Positions 46,185 through 57,544 of a stretch of 64,000 nt of DNA are shown here, one piece after another. The stretch comes from Bactrocera neohumeralis (taxonomy: Eukaryota; Arthropoda; Insecta; Diptera; Tephritidae): contig NC_065922.1 of NCBI RefSeq assembly GCF_024586455.1, positions 29,694,089-29,758,088 of the forward strand, given 5' to 3'. The translations under genes and the position numbers were made by a program. The notes beneath the pieces are model-generated. The model was not told the origin of the DNA, searched no databases, and worked only from the letters and a program-made list of their open reading frames with translations. The stretch's first letter is position 1, and each line of letters opens with the position of its first letter.

Positions 46185-46530
46185 GCATTTAAGGGGTTAC
46201 ATGGGTTTACGAGTTTCAAAAACATCAAGTTTTTTTAATGTCTAATTAAATTCTACAACATCTCTGTTGTTTTAAAATTTCAAGTTGATCCGAGTAATAG
46301 TTTCGGAGATACAGCCTTGAAAACTTGTGCGCTCGAGGCTAGCTGGGCTAAGTGCGCCGTTTTTATGAATGTAAGATCCTCGGCTATGTTTTCAAGTATC
46401 TCTTTGGGGAGCTCTACTCAATCTCAGTTTTACAAAAGACTCAGGTATTTTGCTACGAGTCTAGCATTGACACGGTTCATACTCAAAGAATTGACCAAAA
46501 TGTGTTCAGTCAATCCATAATGGATTTTTA
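46185..46530 (+). repeat. Possible dispersed repeat
   Basis: AAGGGGTTACATGGGTTTAC, then CAAGTTGATCCGAGTAATAG and CGGAGATACAGCCTTGAAAA, have the feel of a repeat family I associate with tephritid genomes. There is no second copy in this window to prove it. Confidence 0.3.
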
Positions 46531-49220
46531 AGTGGATGGTACTTAGTTGAGACTCACTTTTACTAACAGGATTTGAGTAGAGGAATCTAAACTACCACCC
46601 AAAAGGAACTTCAGCAACATCAGAAGTTTTCGTGGACTTTAGTAGCGAAAAAGCTAAGAACACCCTGATGTTGAATTGACCGAATAATTTTTTTTTAAAG
46701 CGCCAATGTAGAAAGTAAAGCTCTTCTCATCTAACTACAATTTGAATGTGTGATTTTTATTAAACATTTTCAGGTTCACCACCCTTATATTATAAAACAT
46801 ATATCAGTCCACATACGATCTTTGATCAACCATCTAACCTAATCTAACCTAACCTTTATATTACATAAATATATCCGTCTCTGGTATTATTTAAGGCACA
46901 ACAGAAATTGTAGTAGTTTCTCAGTGTCAGATCTTGGAAGTTCCAGCTCATGAGTATAGTGTATAAAACCCCTGTTGAAGGCCTCAGCAGTATGAGTTAC
47001 TATAATTTACATATGTTTATACATACATACATAATCAGCTAACTACTTCATGACTCCTTTCCACTGTGCGAAAACGGCACTCATATTCATAGGTATACCA
47101 AATAACTGTGTTTGTTACGAAACCTTTGCTGCCTCACTGGCGATCTCAGCTGAAAGTGTGTGTTAATGATTGCCAAGCATGCGACAGCAGCTCCACACAA
47201 GCATAAACATAAAGTATATATATATATATAAATAAGTATATATACATACATACATTTATTTATGAATGTCAGTATATATGTACATTTTATAAATGTGTGT
47301 GTGTGCGAATACAGCTAAAAGACACAAACCAACCGAGCGTGTAAGCGCCTGCACCAACACTAATGTCAAACACCAAGAGAAAAATAGACTGAGGCAATGT
47401 GACAGGCAACAGGCGACTGACACTGACTGCCTATCAGGTGGCATAACGGAGCAAACACATGCAAACGCACATACATACATAACTAACGAGTGCTGCGTTG
47501 CTGGCAGCAGTTAAAACCGACACGTGGCAGGAGTAAAGTGACTATGCTAATAACAACAAAGACAACAACAACAAGGACGATAGCAACAGCAACAGCTAAA
47601 GTGTTAATATTTTTATGCCTAACCTAGGTTAAGTCGCATTTTACACTTCGGATTGGCACTCGGTGCGGCGGTCATGAAAGCAACTGCAAGCGTGTAGAGC
47701 GAAAACGGTAATAACGAGAAATGAAGAAGCGGAGATGTACATAATATATAAAATGGCTGCAAGGCTGTGCTGCCAGTTACAGGGTGTTTATGTATGTATA
47801 TATGTGTTTATATGTATATATGTGTATATATGTATATATGTTTGCATTTGTGTGTATATATATATGTTTGTCAAAAGTACCAAGGACCTTCACAGGTGTT
47901 CTATGCGGATATTAATATGTTGGCCGGCAAAAATCAGGCAAGCGGTGAAAGATATTTAAGTACAGCTGCTGGCTGCCGGCGCTGCTGCTGTCCGAGTTGT
48001 TGCCTATCGAAGGCACCGAAAATTGCTTTTCTAGTTAATTAATAGTTGATCAATAATTTACGGCATAGTTATAGGCTTTTTAATTAAAGGGGTTATGAAA
48101 ATTGCGTTTGCGACATGCAACAATCCCGTTGCCTTGCACGCGCTGCAGCAGCGGCGTCGATGTGTGACGTCGTCCGGTCGGGCTTGTGAGAGGCCCCTTA
48201 AGCTGCGGCAGGCGAGCGTGAAATTGTAAAATTTTGTGGAAGCTTACAGCGCGCTGATTAAGTATGGCAGCTAATGTGCACACCAAAAAAACCAAATACA
48301 CCAGAAACGATGAAAATATAATGCCAACAAAAGCAACAACAAAACACAAAATGTTCGAGCAAAATAGGTGTAAGACAAAACATACATACATATGTATATA
48401 CACACGCGCATGTGCAGCCCGCAACCTCACATATGAAATGTAGTAATATTTTGTTAATTGTTGCTGTTTTTGTTGCATTATTTCCTATTTAATATTAACT
48501 GGGTAATAAGTAGTTTATCGCGCTGCAGTTTGAGGAAATTGAAAATTTTGCGATTTTACGCCGCATTGCGACACAAAATTTCGCCATTTTCAATTTGCCT
48601 AAACAGCCGGGCCCCCAACCAACCAACCAACGCAGCACCTGAACTAAGCAGTTTGCCAATTTGTACTTTGACCTGCGGATATGCAATATATGCTCTGGCT
48701 TGTATATGTGTGTGGCTTGCCTGCGTTGGCTTGAACTTAATTAACATCACAATTTGCCGAATATTAATTTAACAGCAAATTACAAATTAATTGCTGAATT
48801 GCAGCAGCGAAGAAAATTCGGTTTCCATAAACATACTCACACATATACATACACACGTATTTTGCTGGAAACTATGCTGTTCTAGAAGCTTTGATTAGTT
48901 AGATCCGTATAACGATTACGATAATGACAGGAAATTTTGCTTCGAGCGGAATGGAAATTAATTTTTTGATATTTGAAAAGTTGCATTTTCTTAATATAGA
49001 AGCTCAGTGTAATTTTATGAATTTTGTCAAAAAATGGAAATACTTATTTGAATATATACTGTATTAAAATAAAGCTACAGACTTCGTAAAAAGTGATATT
49101 CTGGTTTAGAGGCTCGAATTTCGAGCGTTTTTTGGCATTTGATAAAGAAAATTTGAACTTTTTGCTATCAATTATTTTTCTCATTTGTTTATTTGTATTT
49201 GAAGACCACAAAAAGTTAAT
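46531..49220. other. No gene recognised; unique-looking DNA
   Basis: CTAACCTAATCTAACCTAAC at about 46838 may be the 3' tail of a lost retrotransposon. TA and TATG microsatellites lie at 47215-47270 and 47795-47865. The 47.1-48.8 kb part is less AT-rich, with CAACAGCAACAG-type runs, and is not repeated here. Open frames such as 48080-48478 lack recognisable domains. Confidence 0.35.
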
Positions 49221-50106
49221 AAAACAAGTAAGGAAGGGCTAAGTTCGGGTGTCACCGAACATTTTATACTCTCGCATGATAAAGTGATAATCGAGATTTC
49301 ATTAGCCGTCATTTACATATTTTTATATTTTGCTGTAAAATTAATTAGATTAGTAGTTCCTGAGGTATGGTTTTTGGTCAATAAGTGGACGACGCCACTC
49401 CCATTTTCAATTTTTAAAAAAAGCCTGGGGGCAGCTTCCTTCTGCCATTTCTTCCGTAAAATTTAGTGTTTCTGACGTTTTTTGTTAGTCGGTTAACGCA
49501 CTTTTAGTGATTTTCAACATAACCTTTGTATGGGAGGTGGGCGTGGTTATTATCCGATTTCTTCCATTTTTGAACTGTATATGGAAATGTCTGAAGAAAA
49601 CGACTGTATAGACTTTGGTTGACATAGCTATAGTAGTTTCCGAGATATGTACAAAAAACTTAATAGGGGGCGGGGCCACGCCCACTTTTCCAAAAAAATT
49701 ACCCCGTCAAAATATGCCCCTCCCTAATGCGATCCTTTGCGCCGAATTTCACTTTAATATCTTTAATTATGGCTTAGTTATGACCCTTTAAAGGTTTTCG
49801 GTTTTCGTCATTTTGTGGGCGTGGCAGTTTGCCGATTTTACCCATCTTCGAACTTAACCTTCTTATGGAGCCAGGAAATACGTGTACCAAGTTTCATCGT
49901 GATATCTCAATTTTTACTCAAGTTACAGCTTGCACGGACGGACGGACGGACAGACAGACATCCGGATTTCAACTCTACTCGTCACCCTCATCACTTTGGT
50001 ATATATAACCCTATATCTGACTCTTTTAGTTTTAGGACTTACAAACAACCGTTATGTGAACAAAACTATAATACTCTCCTTAGCAACTTTGTTGCGAGAG
50101 TATAAA
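49221..50106 (+). repeat. Inverted-end dispersed repeat (element A)
   Basis: Starts AAAACAAGTAAGGAAGGGCT, with a hairpin GTTCGGGTGTCACCGAAC and then TTTATACTCTCGC. It ends in GCGAGAGTATAAA (about 50094-50106), the inverted copy of that last block. Inside are GGGGCGGGGCCACGCCCAC, GGGCGTGGCAGTTTGCCGAT and a GGAC/AGAC microsatellite (49934-49961). No transposase. Probably a non-autonomous element of a family common in flies. Confidence 0.75.
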
Positions 50107-51535
50107 AACAAGTAAGGGAGGGAAAAGTTCGGATGAGCTCGAACATTTATAGTCTTGCAAAAAATCCTGACATTAGTTATATGGGGGCTAGGCCAAGTTT
50201 TCGCTCAAATTTACCTATTTTAGGCACTAAGATAAACTGTTATGAACAAAACACGTTCTCTTATTTTCATTGGCCGATATATGCTTTACAAAGTCACCCG
50301 GAAGTTCGATAATCTTTATACTCGATTCCACCCATTTTTGACATACAGACATATCATTACAAGAGAAGGATTATCTCTTAATTTCAGTTACATATCTCAC
50401 ACATTGTTCGATATTTTCGCTCAAAAGTCAACTATAGATACTGGGTCCATATATTCGGTACCTTCGGCTTGAGCAGTTTTGGTTGGATTTGAACAATTTT
50501 TGGTTGTAAGGTGACATATTTTAAAAGAATTAGTAGTAGTTGTATTCCGTTGTATTAATTACTCGATTTGGATACGGTGGTGATTTTCAAATTGCAAAAT
50601 GTTTGATTTTCACATAGAAATGCAATTTTCACAACGCAAAATGCGATTTTCACCATAAATCCCATAAAGCCTCTTGTACCATCTCGGAGGTAAAATATGG
50701 GGAGTTATCTTCCGATTTCATCCATTTTTACAGTGTTGATAAAGGTCCTTAAAGGATTTGTCCTTATTTGGTTAATGTAGCTCAAAGGTTTACATAAGTT
50801 TCCTCGGGTAAAAACAGTACAACTTTTTTCTCTTATAAAAATTAAATATTTTATAAGAATATTTTATTTTTACAAACAACCACACTACTTGTATTAACAA
50901 AGAAATTTTGAAATTCTTGGAAAAATTTATTTTAAACTCGGAAAAAGATGAGCCCGCGTTGGCAGAAAAACTCGTTACAGGATCATCTAGAGTGAAAAAT
51001 AAGAAAAAAACTGAAAACAAGTTTTTGGCAGACATTTTTACAAAAAATTAAAATTTCATTAAAAGTTTCGGAAAAAAGATGAGCCCGCGTTGGCAGAAAA
51101 ACTCCTCACAGGATCATCTAGAGTGAAAAATAAGAAGAAAAAAACTGAAAACAAGTTTTTGGCAGACATTTTTACAAAAAATTAAAATTTCATTAAAAGT
51201 TTCACGAGAAATGTATATTAAATCAAATAGAGGTCGGGGCCGTTTCCACAATTTCAAAGTTTTTTACCCACAAGTGCTACTGCGACCCCCTGTGTTGTGT
51301 TACAATTCTGTATTTTAATTTAGTGCTTAGTTATGGCAGTTTATAGGTTTTCAGTTAATGGCGTTTTTTGAGCGTGTTAGTGGTCCAATTATGCCCATCC
51401 ATGAACTCGTTTCTTTTTTCCAGGGAACGCGCATGCCAAGTTTCATAAAAATATGTCCATTTTTTCATGCTTGCACGGACGAACGGACTTACAGTCACCC
51501 AGTTACTCTATAGCTACATCTTGCAAGAGTGTAAA
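50104..51535 (+). repeat. Inverted-end dispersed repeat (element B), abutting A
   Basis: Starts AAAACAAGTAAGGGAGGGAA, shares its first bases with the end of element A, and carries a hairpin-like GTTCGGATGAGCTCGAAC followed by TTATAGTCTTGCAA. It ends TTGCAAGAGTGTAAA near 51521-51535. Internal tandem duplication at 50939-51200. CTTGCACGGACGAACGGACT near 51470 matches the late part of A, so A and B are diverged relatives in head-to-tail order. Confidence 0.65.
50939..51200 (+). repeat. About 130-bp direct tandem duplication
   Basis: Two copies, 50939-51068 and 51069-51200, both containing GATGAGCCCGCGTTGGCAGA. They differ by a few substitutions, one extra A upstream and one extra AAG triplet. 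Both encode DEPALAEKL, then TGSSRVKNKK and TENKFLADIFTKN in the plus frame. The first copy sits in an open stretch 50857-51051 without an ATG. I do not recognise the peptide. Confidence 0.85.
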
Positions 51536-51539
51536 ATTA

Positions 51540-52645
51540 TCCGATTTTAAGTTCATATAAGTTACTGCCAATATTGAAAACGATTTGTTGCAAATTAGCG
51601 TATGTGCAATGATGATCTCTCGCGAGTTGCACATATAACACTTTTTGTATTGACGAACTCCTTCAGGTGCACAGGGTGGTTCAGGGAGATCACAATACAA
51701 TGCGAAATTTTAGTCCCAGCGGTTTCGCTATAGACCTCCTAAAGACCAGGGTGCGTTGTCAGATATGCGCCCTACCATCCTATCTACTTGTACGCAAGTT
51801 GAATAAAAAATTGTTTTGTGCAAAAACGCGTTTCAAAAAGTCGCTCACCCGACGCCTTAAGAAGAGATACTCACATTAATAGCTAAAGGCAATAAAATGA
51901 GTTGGAACTTCTATTTAAAATGGCAGAAAGAAATTTAAAAGCCGACAAGAAAGTAAGCAGGATGATGTCAGCGCATTGCTGATTTTACTCCACTATCGAC
52001 TAGAAAATCACGACTTTTTGACTGATTCAAAGAATTATTCTTTAAAGCAGATATACTTGTATACCTTATTTTCAACAAGTTATTGCGTCTTTCCATAAAG
52101 CTTCGAAAATATCATGGTTTCAGCTTTTAAAAATGGTGCATAGTGATATGATGAATAAATAAAAAGTATTGTGCTAATTGGCTTTAAATTTCCAAAACAT
52201 ATCCAATTATTCAGTAAATCACAAAAAGTTCTTGTTAATATCGCATATTTTTTGGATTTTCCTTTAACAAAATAATTGAGTTATTTCACTTTTTCTAGCG
52301 TCTATTTACCATGACTATATTATACATATATTAAATCCAACATTTATTATACCCTCATAACAATTTTCGGTTAGTATAATTGTTTAGTTGGTCTAACGAT
52401 TGTTTGTGAATTCTAAAAATTATCTAGGAAGATATAGAGTTATGTGTGCCAAAAATATTTGAAAAGCAAGACTAATTGATTTTCCAATATCTGTCAGTCC
52501 ATCCATATTTTAGGTAAAACTTGGGATAAGCTACTTATTTCCAAACTCTCTGATACATTGGAATTGGTATTATATACGCGTAAACGGACTATTACTTTCC
52601 ACTGTCATCTGATATTAGGTAAATACTTATGCTTTGAACAAAGTA
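51540..52645. other. No gene recognised
   Basis: AT-rich. A 70-codon open frame at 51667-51879 shows no domain. Confidence 0.4.
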
Positions 52646-52649
52646 TTTT

Positions 52650-53395
52650 AACCATAAGTTTGCCGGATGTTTACATCACTAAGACGGAAACTTCCTTCCC
52701 GATCCTGACGGAGGTTTTGGTACTATACAACGCGAGTTTGCATAGACGTTTAAGGTTTGCGGCGAGTTCAGATATACCGACAAACCCTATTCGTGCTGTC
52801 GAAGGCGGCTTTAAAATCGATGAAGAGTTAGTGTGTGTCGATACTCCAATCAAAGGTTTTTTCCAAGACTTGATGCATGGTGAAAATCTGGTCGATTGTA
52901 GATTTTCCAGGTCTTAAGCTGATAAAGTCCTATTAGTTTGTTGACGGTGGGCTTCAGTCTTTTGCACAGTACGCTCGGTAGAACCTTATTCGCGATTTTT
53001 TGGAGACTTATCCCACGGTAGTTGCCACAGATTGTGGTCCATCCCTTTTTGTAGATTGGGCAGAGCACACTTAAATTCTGCAAAGAATATTTGAATAGCT
53101 CGGCCGGCAATCCATCGGTTCCCGCCAATATTTTGTTCTTCAGATGAGTAATTGCTATTCGAACTTCTTCATGGTTGGGCAATGGAACGTCCGCTCCATC
53201 ATCTTCGATTGGGGAATGGGGTTCACCATCTCCTGGTGCTATGCTTTCACTGTCATTCAGCAGGTTGGAGATGTGTTCCCTCTATAATTTCAGTATGCAG
53301 TGGGCGTCAGTCACTAGATCACCTTTGGAGGTTCTAAAAGAGTATGCTCGGTTCGTGTGTAGATCGGTTGGCTTGATATCCAAAGTAATAAAGTC
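52650..53395 (-). pseudogene. RTE-like reverse transcriptase fragment
   Basis: Minus-strand translation in order: AYSFRTSKGDLVTDAH, LLNDSESIAPGDGEPHSPIE, NHEEVRIAITHLKNKILAGT, DGLPAELFKYSLQNLSVLCP, IYKKGWTTICGNYRGISLQK and VLCKRLKPTVNKLIG. A jump follows to LAANLKRLCKLALYSTKTSV and RIGKE. These are the first RT fingers motifs (LKNxxAxGxDGLPAELFK, CPIxKKGxxxICxNYRGISL). The region between Glu-Leu-Phe-Lys and Leu-Cys-Pro is shortened and the catalytic YADD region is absent. Same family as 7100-8345. Confidence 0.85.
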
Positions 53396-55245
53396 GATAG
53401 TGAGATTGTTAACCAATATGGAAAAGTTTGTTTTCAATTTTATTCCGATCTCATGTGCCAAGCATATTAATTTCGTTCTTCCAATATGTGAGTTATCTCA
53501 ATAAAATTAGATGAAAATATTTTCTCGAGCATACTTTAGTTTCAAGACAAACAGAGATGATATCGTCCGAGACCCTTCTCAGTTCCCTTATAATTATTAA
53601 TCTTCAGAGATATTTTTTCTTATATGATGAAGTTTTCAGGAACCTAGATATACTTCATACGCACTTTTTCCTCACAAATGCGAAGAGTTCTAAACGTTCG
53701 GCTGCAGCCACTCTTAGCTCTTCCTTATTTGCTACAATTTTAATACGAGAGTAATAACCACATGTACAATTATATTTTTTTGGATAAAATAGTTGGGATT
53801 TCACACCTCTTTAGCAGCGATTTGATGAAATTTTTTGTGAACTTGTATGTACTATATCCAAATAGAATTTTTTCTCAGCATTTCGCATTACATGGTGTTA
53901 AATGACTTAACTTTTGTAAATTCATGTTGAGCATAAATGAATTCCTCTTTTTTTCGCTCTCCCACATAATTGTTTTTGTTCGCATTGTTAGTATTTTGTT
54001 TTGCGGCGACTTTAAATCACTGCCATCTGTAATGCACATCAACCCTGTCTGTTGCGGACTTTTGCGCTGTCACTTTGCGGTTATTCACCCTATTTTTTCG
54101 CACCGAATGCGCTTTTTTCGTTTATTTAATAAAACAAAAACATAAATAAAAATAAAAATCAAAATAAAAAACTGAAAACATTTTTTTATGAAGCATCCTG
54201 CGGTTTGATGACTATAGTAAATCAACTAAGTAAGCGCAATTAATTTTTACGCTCATAAAATTAAAATATGATTTTCATTTAAAAACATTAAAGCGCGCAA
54301 TTGAGCATAGTATCTACAAACTGAATTTAACATTTATTTAATTATGAACTTAACAGTTTATTGCAATTTTACTTAAATAGTCTGCAAGTAAAAAACGCAT
54401 TGGTTTTCGTGTCCTTTATGAGGCGAATTTTTTTCGTTTTCTCTCCCTGTACTAATTTTAGTCGTTCAAGTACTGTTATTCGTGTTTTGTTGAACAATTT
54501 TGTCTCAGTTTGCAGAGATTTTATTAGGTAGAAACGGCCATAGAGACAATTTAGACTCGAATTTTGCAAAAGACTTAGAATCGGACCGTGAAATTCTAGA
54601 TACTGTGAAATTCTAGATAAATTATTGGTAAAAATGTAATATAAAAAATTATTAAAAGTTCCGGGACGATATTCTGCACACGAGTTGAAGTCGCTGCGAG
54701 ATCTCCTTTTTCTCTTATTTAATCAGCTGGTGATGTGGTTGGTTGATGTGTAGTGAATGTGGATTGTAAGCTGTGATGATTGGAGAGGTGAGTATGGTGA
54801 CTGCTTGTCAGTGTTATGAAGTTGAGACTTGATGTGGTCACGTATCCTTATTTATGCACCTATTTTAATTGATTGAGGGTTAGATCAGTCAGGTTTTTTA
54901 AAAAAATCAAAATCAGACTTTAAGTCTACAAATATTATTTAATTGATAGAACAGTGCAAAAAAAAAAATTGTCGCAGTTTTTGGATCAGTTCAGTACATA
55001 AAATTAATTAGGGATTCAAGAGTATACGCATCTTATAGCACAGATTTACCACAAATTATAAGTCTATACTCAAAGTAACATTTCCTACTACGCACAATTT
55101 TTCTGTTGCTTTTGAAAAGGAACGGCTTTTTTTCTTTTTTCTTTTTAGTCTGCCAAAGAAGCTTTAAAATTGCCTCTTTAATCCCTTGATAGTCTTAGTG
55201 GAACGGTTAGATATCCACTTGGAGAACGTCGAAGATCTTATAAAA
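53396..55245. other. No gene recognised
   Basis: AT-rich DNA. Short open frames at 53557-53754 and 53924-54145 without domains. A duplicated GTGAAATTCTAGATA-type word at about 54588 and 54604. Confidence 0.4.
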
Positions 55246-55249
55246 TATA

Positions 55250-55842
55250 TAACAGGTCAATTAAAAGTGCCCAGTCTACCATAAAAGCACATTTTTTTGG
55301 CAAAACTCGTTTTTTTATTCAAAATAGTTCCCTTAATGGATGATGCACTGATTATAGTGACGCTCCAACTTTTCGATACCATTTTTGTAACACGATTTAT
55401 CCTTTGCTTCAAAATAGACCTAAGTTTCGGCGATCACCTTTTCATTCGACGAAAACTTCTTTCCAACGTCATTCTCTCAAGATCTGAGCACAGAAAGTAG
55501 TCGCTGGAAACAAGATCTGGAGAATACGGTGGATGCGGAAGCAAGTCGAAGCGCAATTCATGGATTTTTTCCATAATTTTTAGTCATTCGTGACACGCTG
55601 CATTTTCTTGGTGAAATAGCACTTTCTTTTTCTTTAAATGCGGATTTTTTCAGTGATTTCGTCCTTGAAACGGTCCAATAACACTATGTACATAGCAGTC
55701 GCTGTTGATGGCTCTTCATTTTTCAAGACAGTCCATAAAAATTATTTGGATCAGAAAATACTGGAGCCGTAACCTTGCCCGCCGACTGTTGCGTTTTTCC
55801 ACGCCTTGGACCGGTTTCATCGTGTGCAGTACACTCGGATGA
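55250..55842 (-). pseudogene. Mariner remnant, catalytic core to C-terminus (copy M5)
   Basis: Minus-strand reading, in shifting frames: LDRFKDEITEK, then KIMEKIHELRFDLLPHPPYS and PDLVSSDYFLCSDLERM, ending in VTKMVSKSWSVTIISASSIK. This is the same mariner type as the old copy at 2828-4285 (LHEFGFELFPHPPYSPD). The third aspartate region (SSDYF) is kept; the second is damaged. Multiple stops. The N-terminal half is missing, and the hairpin repeat at 55843 abuts it. Confidence 0.7.
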
Positions 55843-56140
55843 CTGCCGATTAGACTAAGGCGATTTAGCTACATATCTCCATCTGTCTGTCCGTTCGTCT
55901 GTATATATGCGAACTAGTCTTTCAGTTTTTGAGATACCGATTTGAAATTTCACGTCCGTCCTTTTCTCACCAAGAAACTGCTTATTTGCCGGAACCATCG
56001 ATAGAGGACCACTATACCATATTATACTAGTATAGCTGTCATACATATAAAGATATTTTTTTTTTTACTACAAGAAATACATCTATGATGGGTACAACAG
56101 CTTCGGTGCAGCTGAAGTTAATGTGTTTTTCTTGTTTTTG
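55843..56140 (-). repeat. Hairpin-ended dispersed repeat, short copy (H3)
   Basis: Runs from GACTAAGGCGATTTAGCTAC to CTTCGGTGCAGCTGAAG near 56102. It contains one internal unit only and lacks the AACAGGGTATA end. It keeps a 63-codon open frame (55855-56046) corresponding to those at 30801-30992 and 63611-63796. Confidence 0.75.
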
Positions 56141-56269
56141 GTATGAGTCCCTTTCGTGTACGCTAGGTTTTGGCGTACAAAATATTTTGTAATTATTCTT
56201 CTTCTTCAGGTTTTTGCTTCCAAAGTCACTCAGGACTACGAGCAGACAATGCACGAGATGAATATAATG

Positions 56270-56297
56270 GGTTGTCAAAAAAGTCTTGCGGTATTTT
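56270..56297 (+). repeat. Left terminal inverted repeat of M6
   Basis: Begins GGTTGTCAAAAAAGTCTTGC and matches the reverse complement of 57514-57541 at all 28 positions. Confidence 0.92.
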
Positions 56298-56447
56298 CGC
56301 TAGTTGGCGCTGAAAGCGCGTAGTTCTAGTTTTATTCGGCGCATCGGGTCATGCTATATCTTTTTTGAAAGCTCATTTCACGCGCTAACACGTGTTTGAT
56401 TGATTGTCGTTTCTTTTAAGTGATTCGTGAGTTATAGCGTCGCAAAC

Positions 56448-57446
56448 ATGGAGCAAAATAAAGAGAAAATACGGCATATTTTACAGTACTGCTACGATAA
56501 AGGCAAAAATGCATCTCAAGCCGCCAATAAAGTTTGTGCAGTTTATGGACCAGATACAGTTTCCATTTCCACCGCACAACGATGGTTTCAATGTTTTCGT
56601 TCTGGTGTAGAGGTGGTCGAAGATGCGCCACGCTCCGGAAGGCCTGTCGTCGAAAATTGCGATAAAATCGCTGTCGAAAGAGACCGGCATAGTAGCAGCC
56701 GTAGCATCGGTCAAGAGCTGGGCATGAGTCATCAAACCATTATAAGCCATTTGAAGAAGCTTGGACTCACTAAGAAGCTCGATGTATGGGCGCCACACGA
56801 ATTAACGCAAAAAAACATCTTTGACCGTATCGACGCATGCGAATCGCTTCTGAATCGCAACAAAATCAACCCGTTTTTGAAGCGTATGGTGACTGGCGAT
56901 GAAAAGTGGGTCACTTACGATAACGTAAGGCGCAACCGGTCGTGGTCGAAAAGCGGTGAAGCGGCCCAGAAGATGGCCAAGCCTGGATTGACGTCCAGGA
57001 AAGTTCTTCTGTGTGTTTGGTGGGATTGGCAGGAAATAATCCACTATGAACTGGTCCCCTATAGCCAAACGCTCAATTCGGACCTGTACTGCCAACAACT
57101 GGACCGCTTGAAGGCAGCACTCATGCAGAAGAGGCCATCTTTGATCAACAGAGGCCGAATTGTCTTCCATCAGGACAACGCCAGGCCACATACATCTTTA
57201 GTGACGCGCCAGAAGCTCCGGGAGCTCGGATGGGAGGTTCTTTTGCATCCACCGTATAGTCCGGATCTCGCACCAAGTGATTACCACCTGTTTCTGTCCA
57301 TGGCGAACGCGCTTGGTAGTCTGAACTTGGCCACAAGAGAATCCTGTGAAAATTGGCTCTCCGAGTTTTTTGCCACTAGGGAAGCGAGCTTCTATGAGAG
57401 GGGCATTATGAAGTTGGCATCTCGTTGGGAACGCGTCATCGAATAA
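56448..57446 (+). CDS. Mariner transposase, complete, 332 aa
   Basis: Cuts and pastes the element at TA sites in the nucleus. I start at the ATG at 56448 (MEQNKEKIRHILQYCYDKGK); the open frame extends 21 bases upstream but without an ATG. Residues 1-110 form the paired helix-turn-helix DNA-binding region (NASQAANKVCAVYG, AQRWFQCFRSG, GRPV, then RSIGQELGMSHQTIISHLKK). The linker WAPHEL at 114-119 corresponds to the mariner WVPHEL motif with Val changed to Ala. Catalytic triad: D151 (TGDEKW), D243 (HQDNARPH) and D278 (SPDLAPSDY), spaced D-34-D as in mariner. The C-terminus FYERGIMKLASRWERVIE is typical of the mellifera subfamily. Length is slightly below the usual 345 or so, with no gap in motifs. 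Likely able to make protein; activity untested. Confidence 0.95.
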   Translation: MEQNKEKIRHILQYCYDKGKNASQAANKVCAVYGPDTVSISTAQRWFQCFRSGVEVVEDAPRSGRPVVENCDKIAVERDRHSSSRSIGQELGMSHQTIISHLKKLGLTKKLDVWAPHELTQKNIFDRIDACESLLNRNKINPFLKRMVTGDEKWVTYDNVRRNRSWSKSGEAAQKMAKPGLTSRKVLLCVWWDWQEIIHYELVPYSQTLNSDLYCQQLDRLKAALMQKRPSLINRGRIVFHQDNARPHTSLVTRQKLRELGWEVLLHPPYSPDLAPSDYHLFLSMANALGSLNLATRESCENWLSEFFATREASFYERGIMKLASRWERVIE

Positions 57447-57513
57447 AACGGCGCATATTTGACTTGAATCGCATTATCGTAACCAATTTTTTGAACAATT
57501 GAAAATTCAATAA

Positions 57514-57541
57514 AAAATACCGCAAGACTTTTTTGACAACC
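57514..57541 (-). repeat. Right terminal inverted repeat of M6
   Basis: Perfect 28-base inverted match to 56270-56297, followed by TA. Confidence 0.92.
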
Positions 57542-57544
57542 TAA

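Larger units (their letters stand above)
56270..57541 (+). mobile_element. Intact-looking mariner transposon (copy M6)
   Basis: A 1272-base element with perfect 28-bp terminal inverted repeats and a single uninterrupted transposase gene. It is followed by TA at 57542-57543, consistent with a TA target. The left flank reads AATG, so the left TA is not immediately adjacent and may have mutated. A poly(A) signal AATAAA lies at 57509-57514, next to the right repeat. Size and structure are normal for mariner (about 1.3 kb). The only element in this window with no visible lesion. Confidence 0.92.

Noticed and set aside
46838..46860. Telomere-like repeat CTAACCTAATCTAACC
   Set aside because: Three or four imperfect units only, and higher flies lack such telomeres. 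More likely a retrotransposon tail.
48080..48478. 132-codon open frame on the minus strand
   Set aside because: Hydrophobic patches but no family resemblance, no splice context, and it starts in a CAA/CAG-rich stretch. Not supported as a gene.
56802..57191. 129-codon frame antisense to the mariner gene, and other antisense frames there
   Set aside because: Mirror of a strongly coding sequence; no independent domain.
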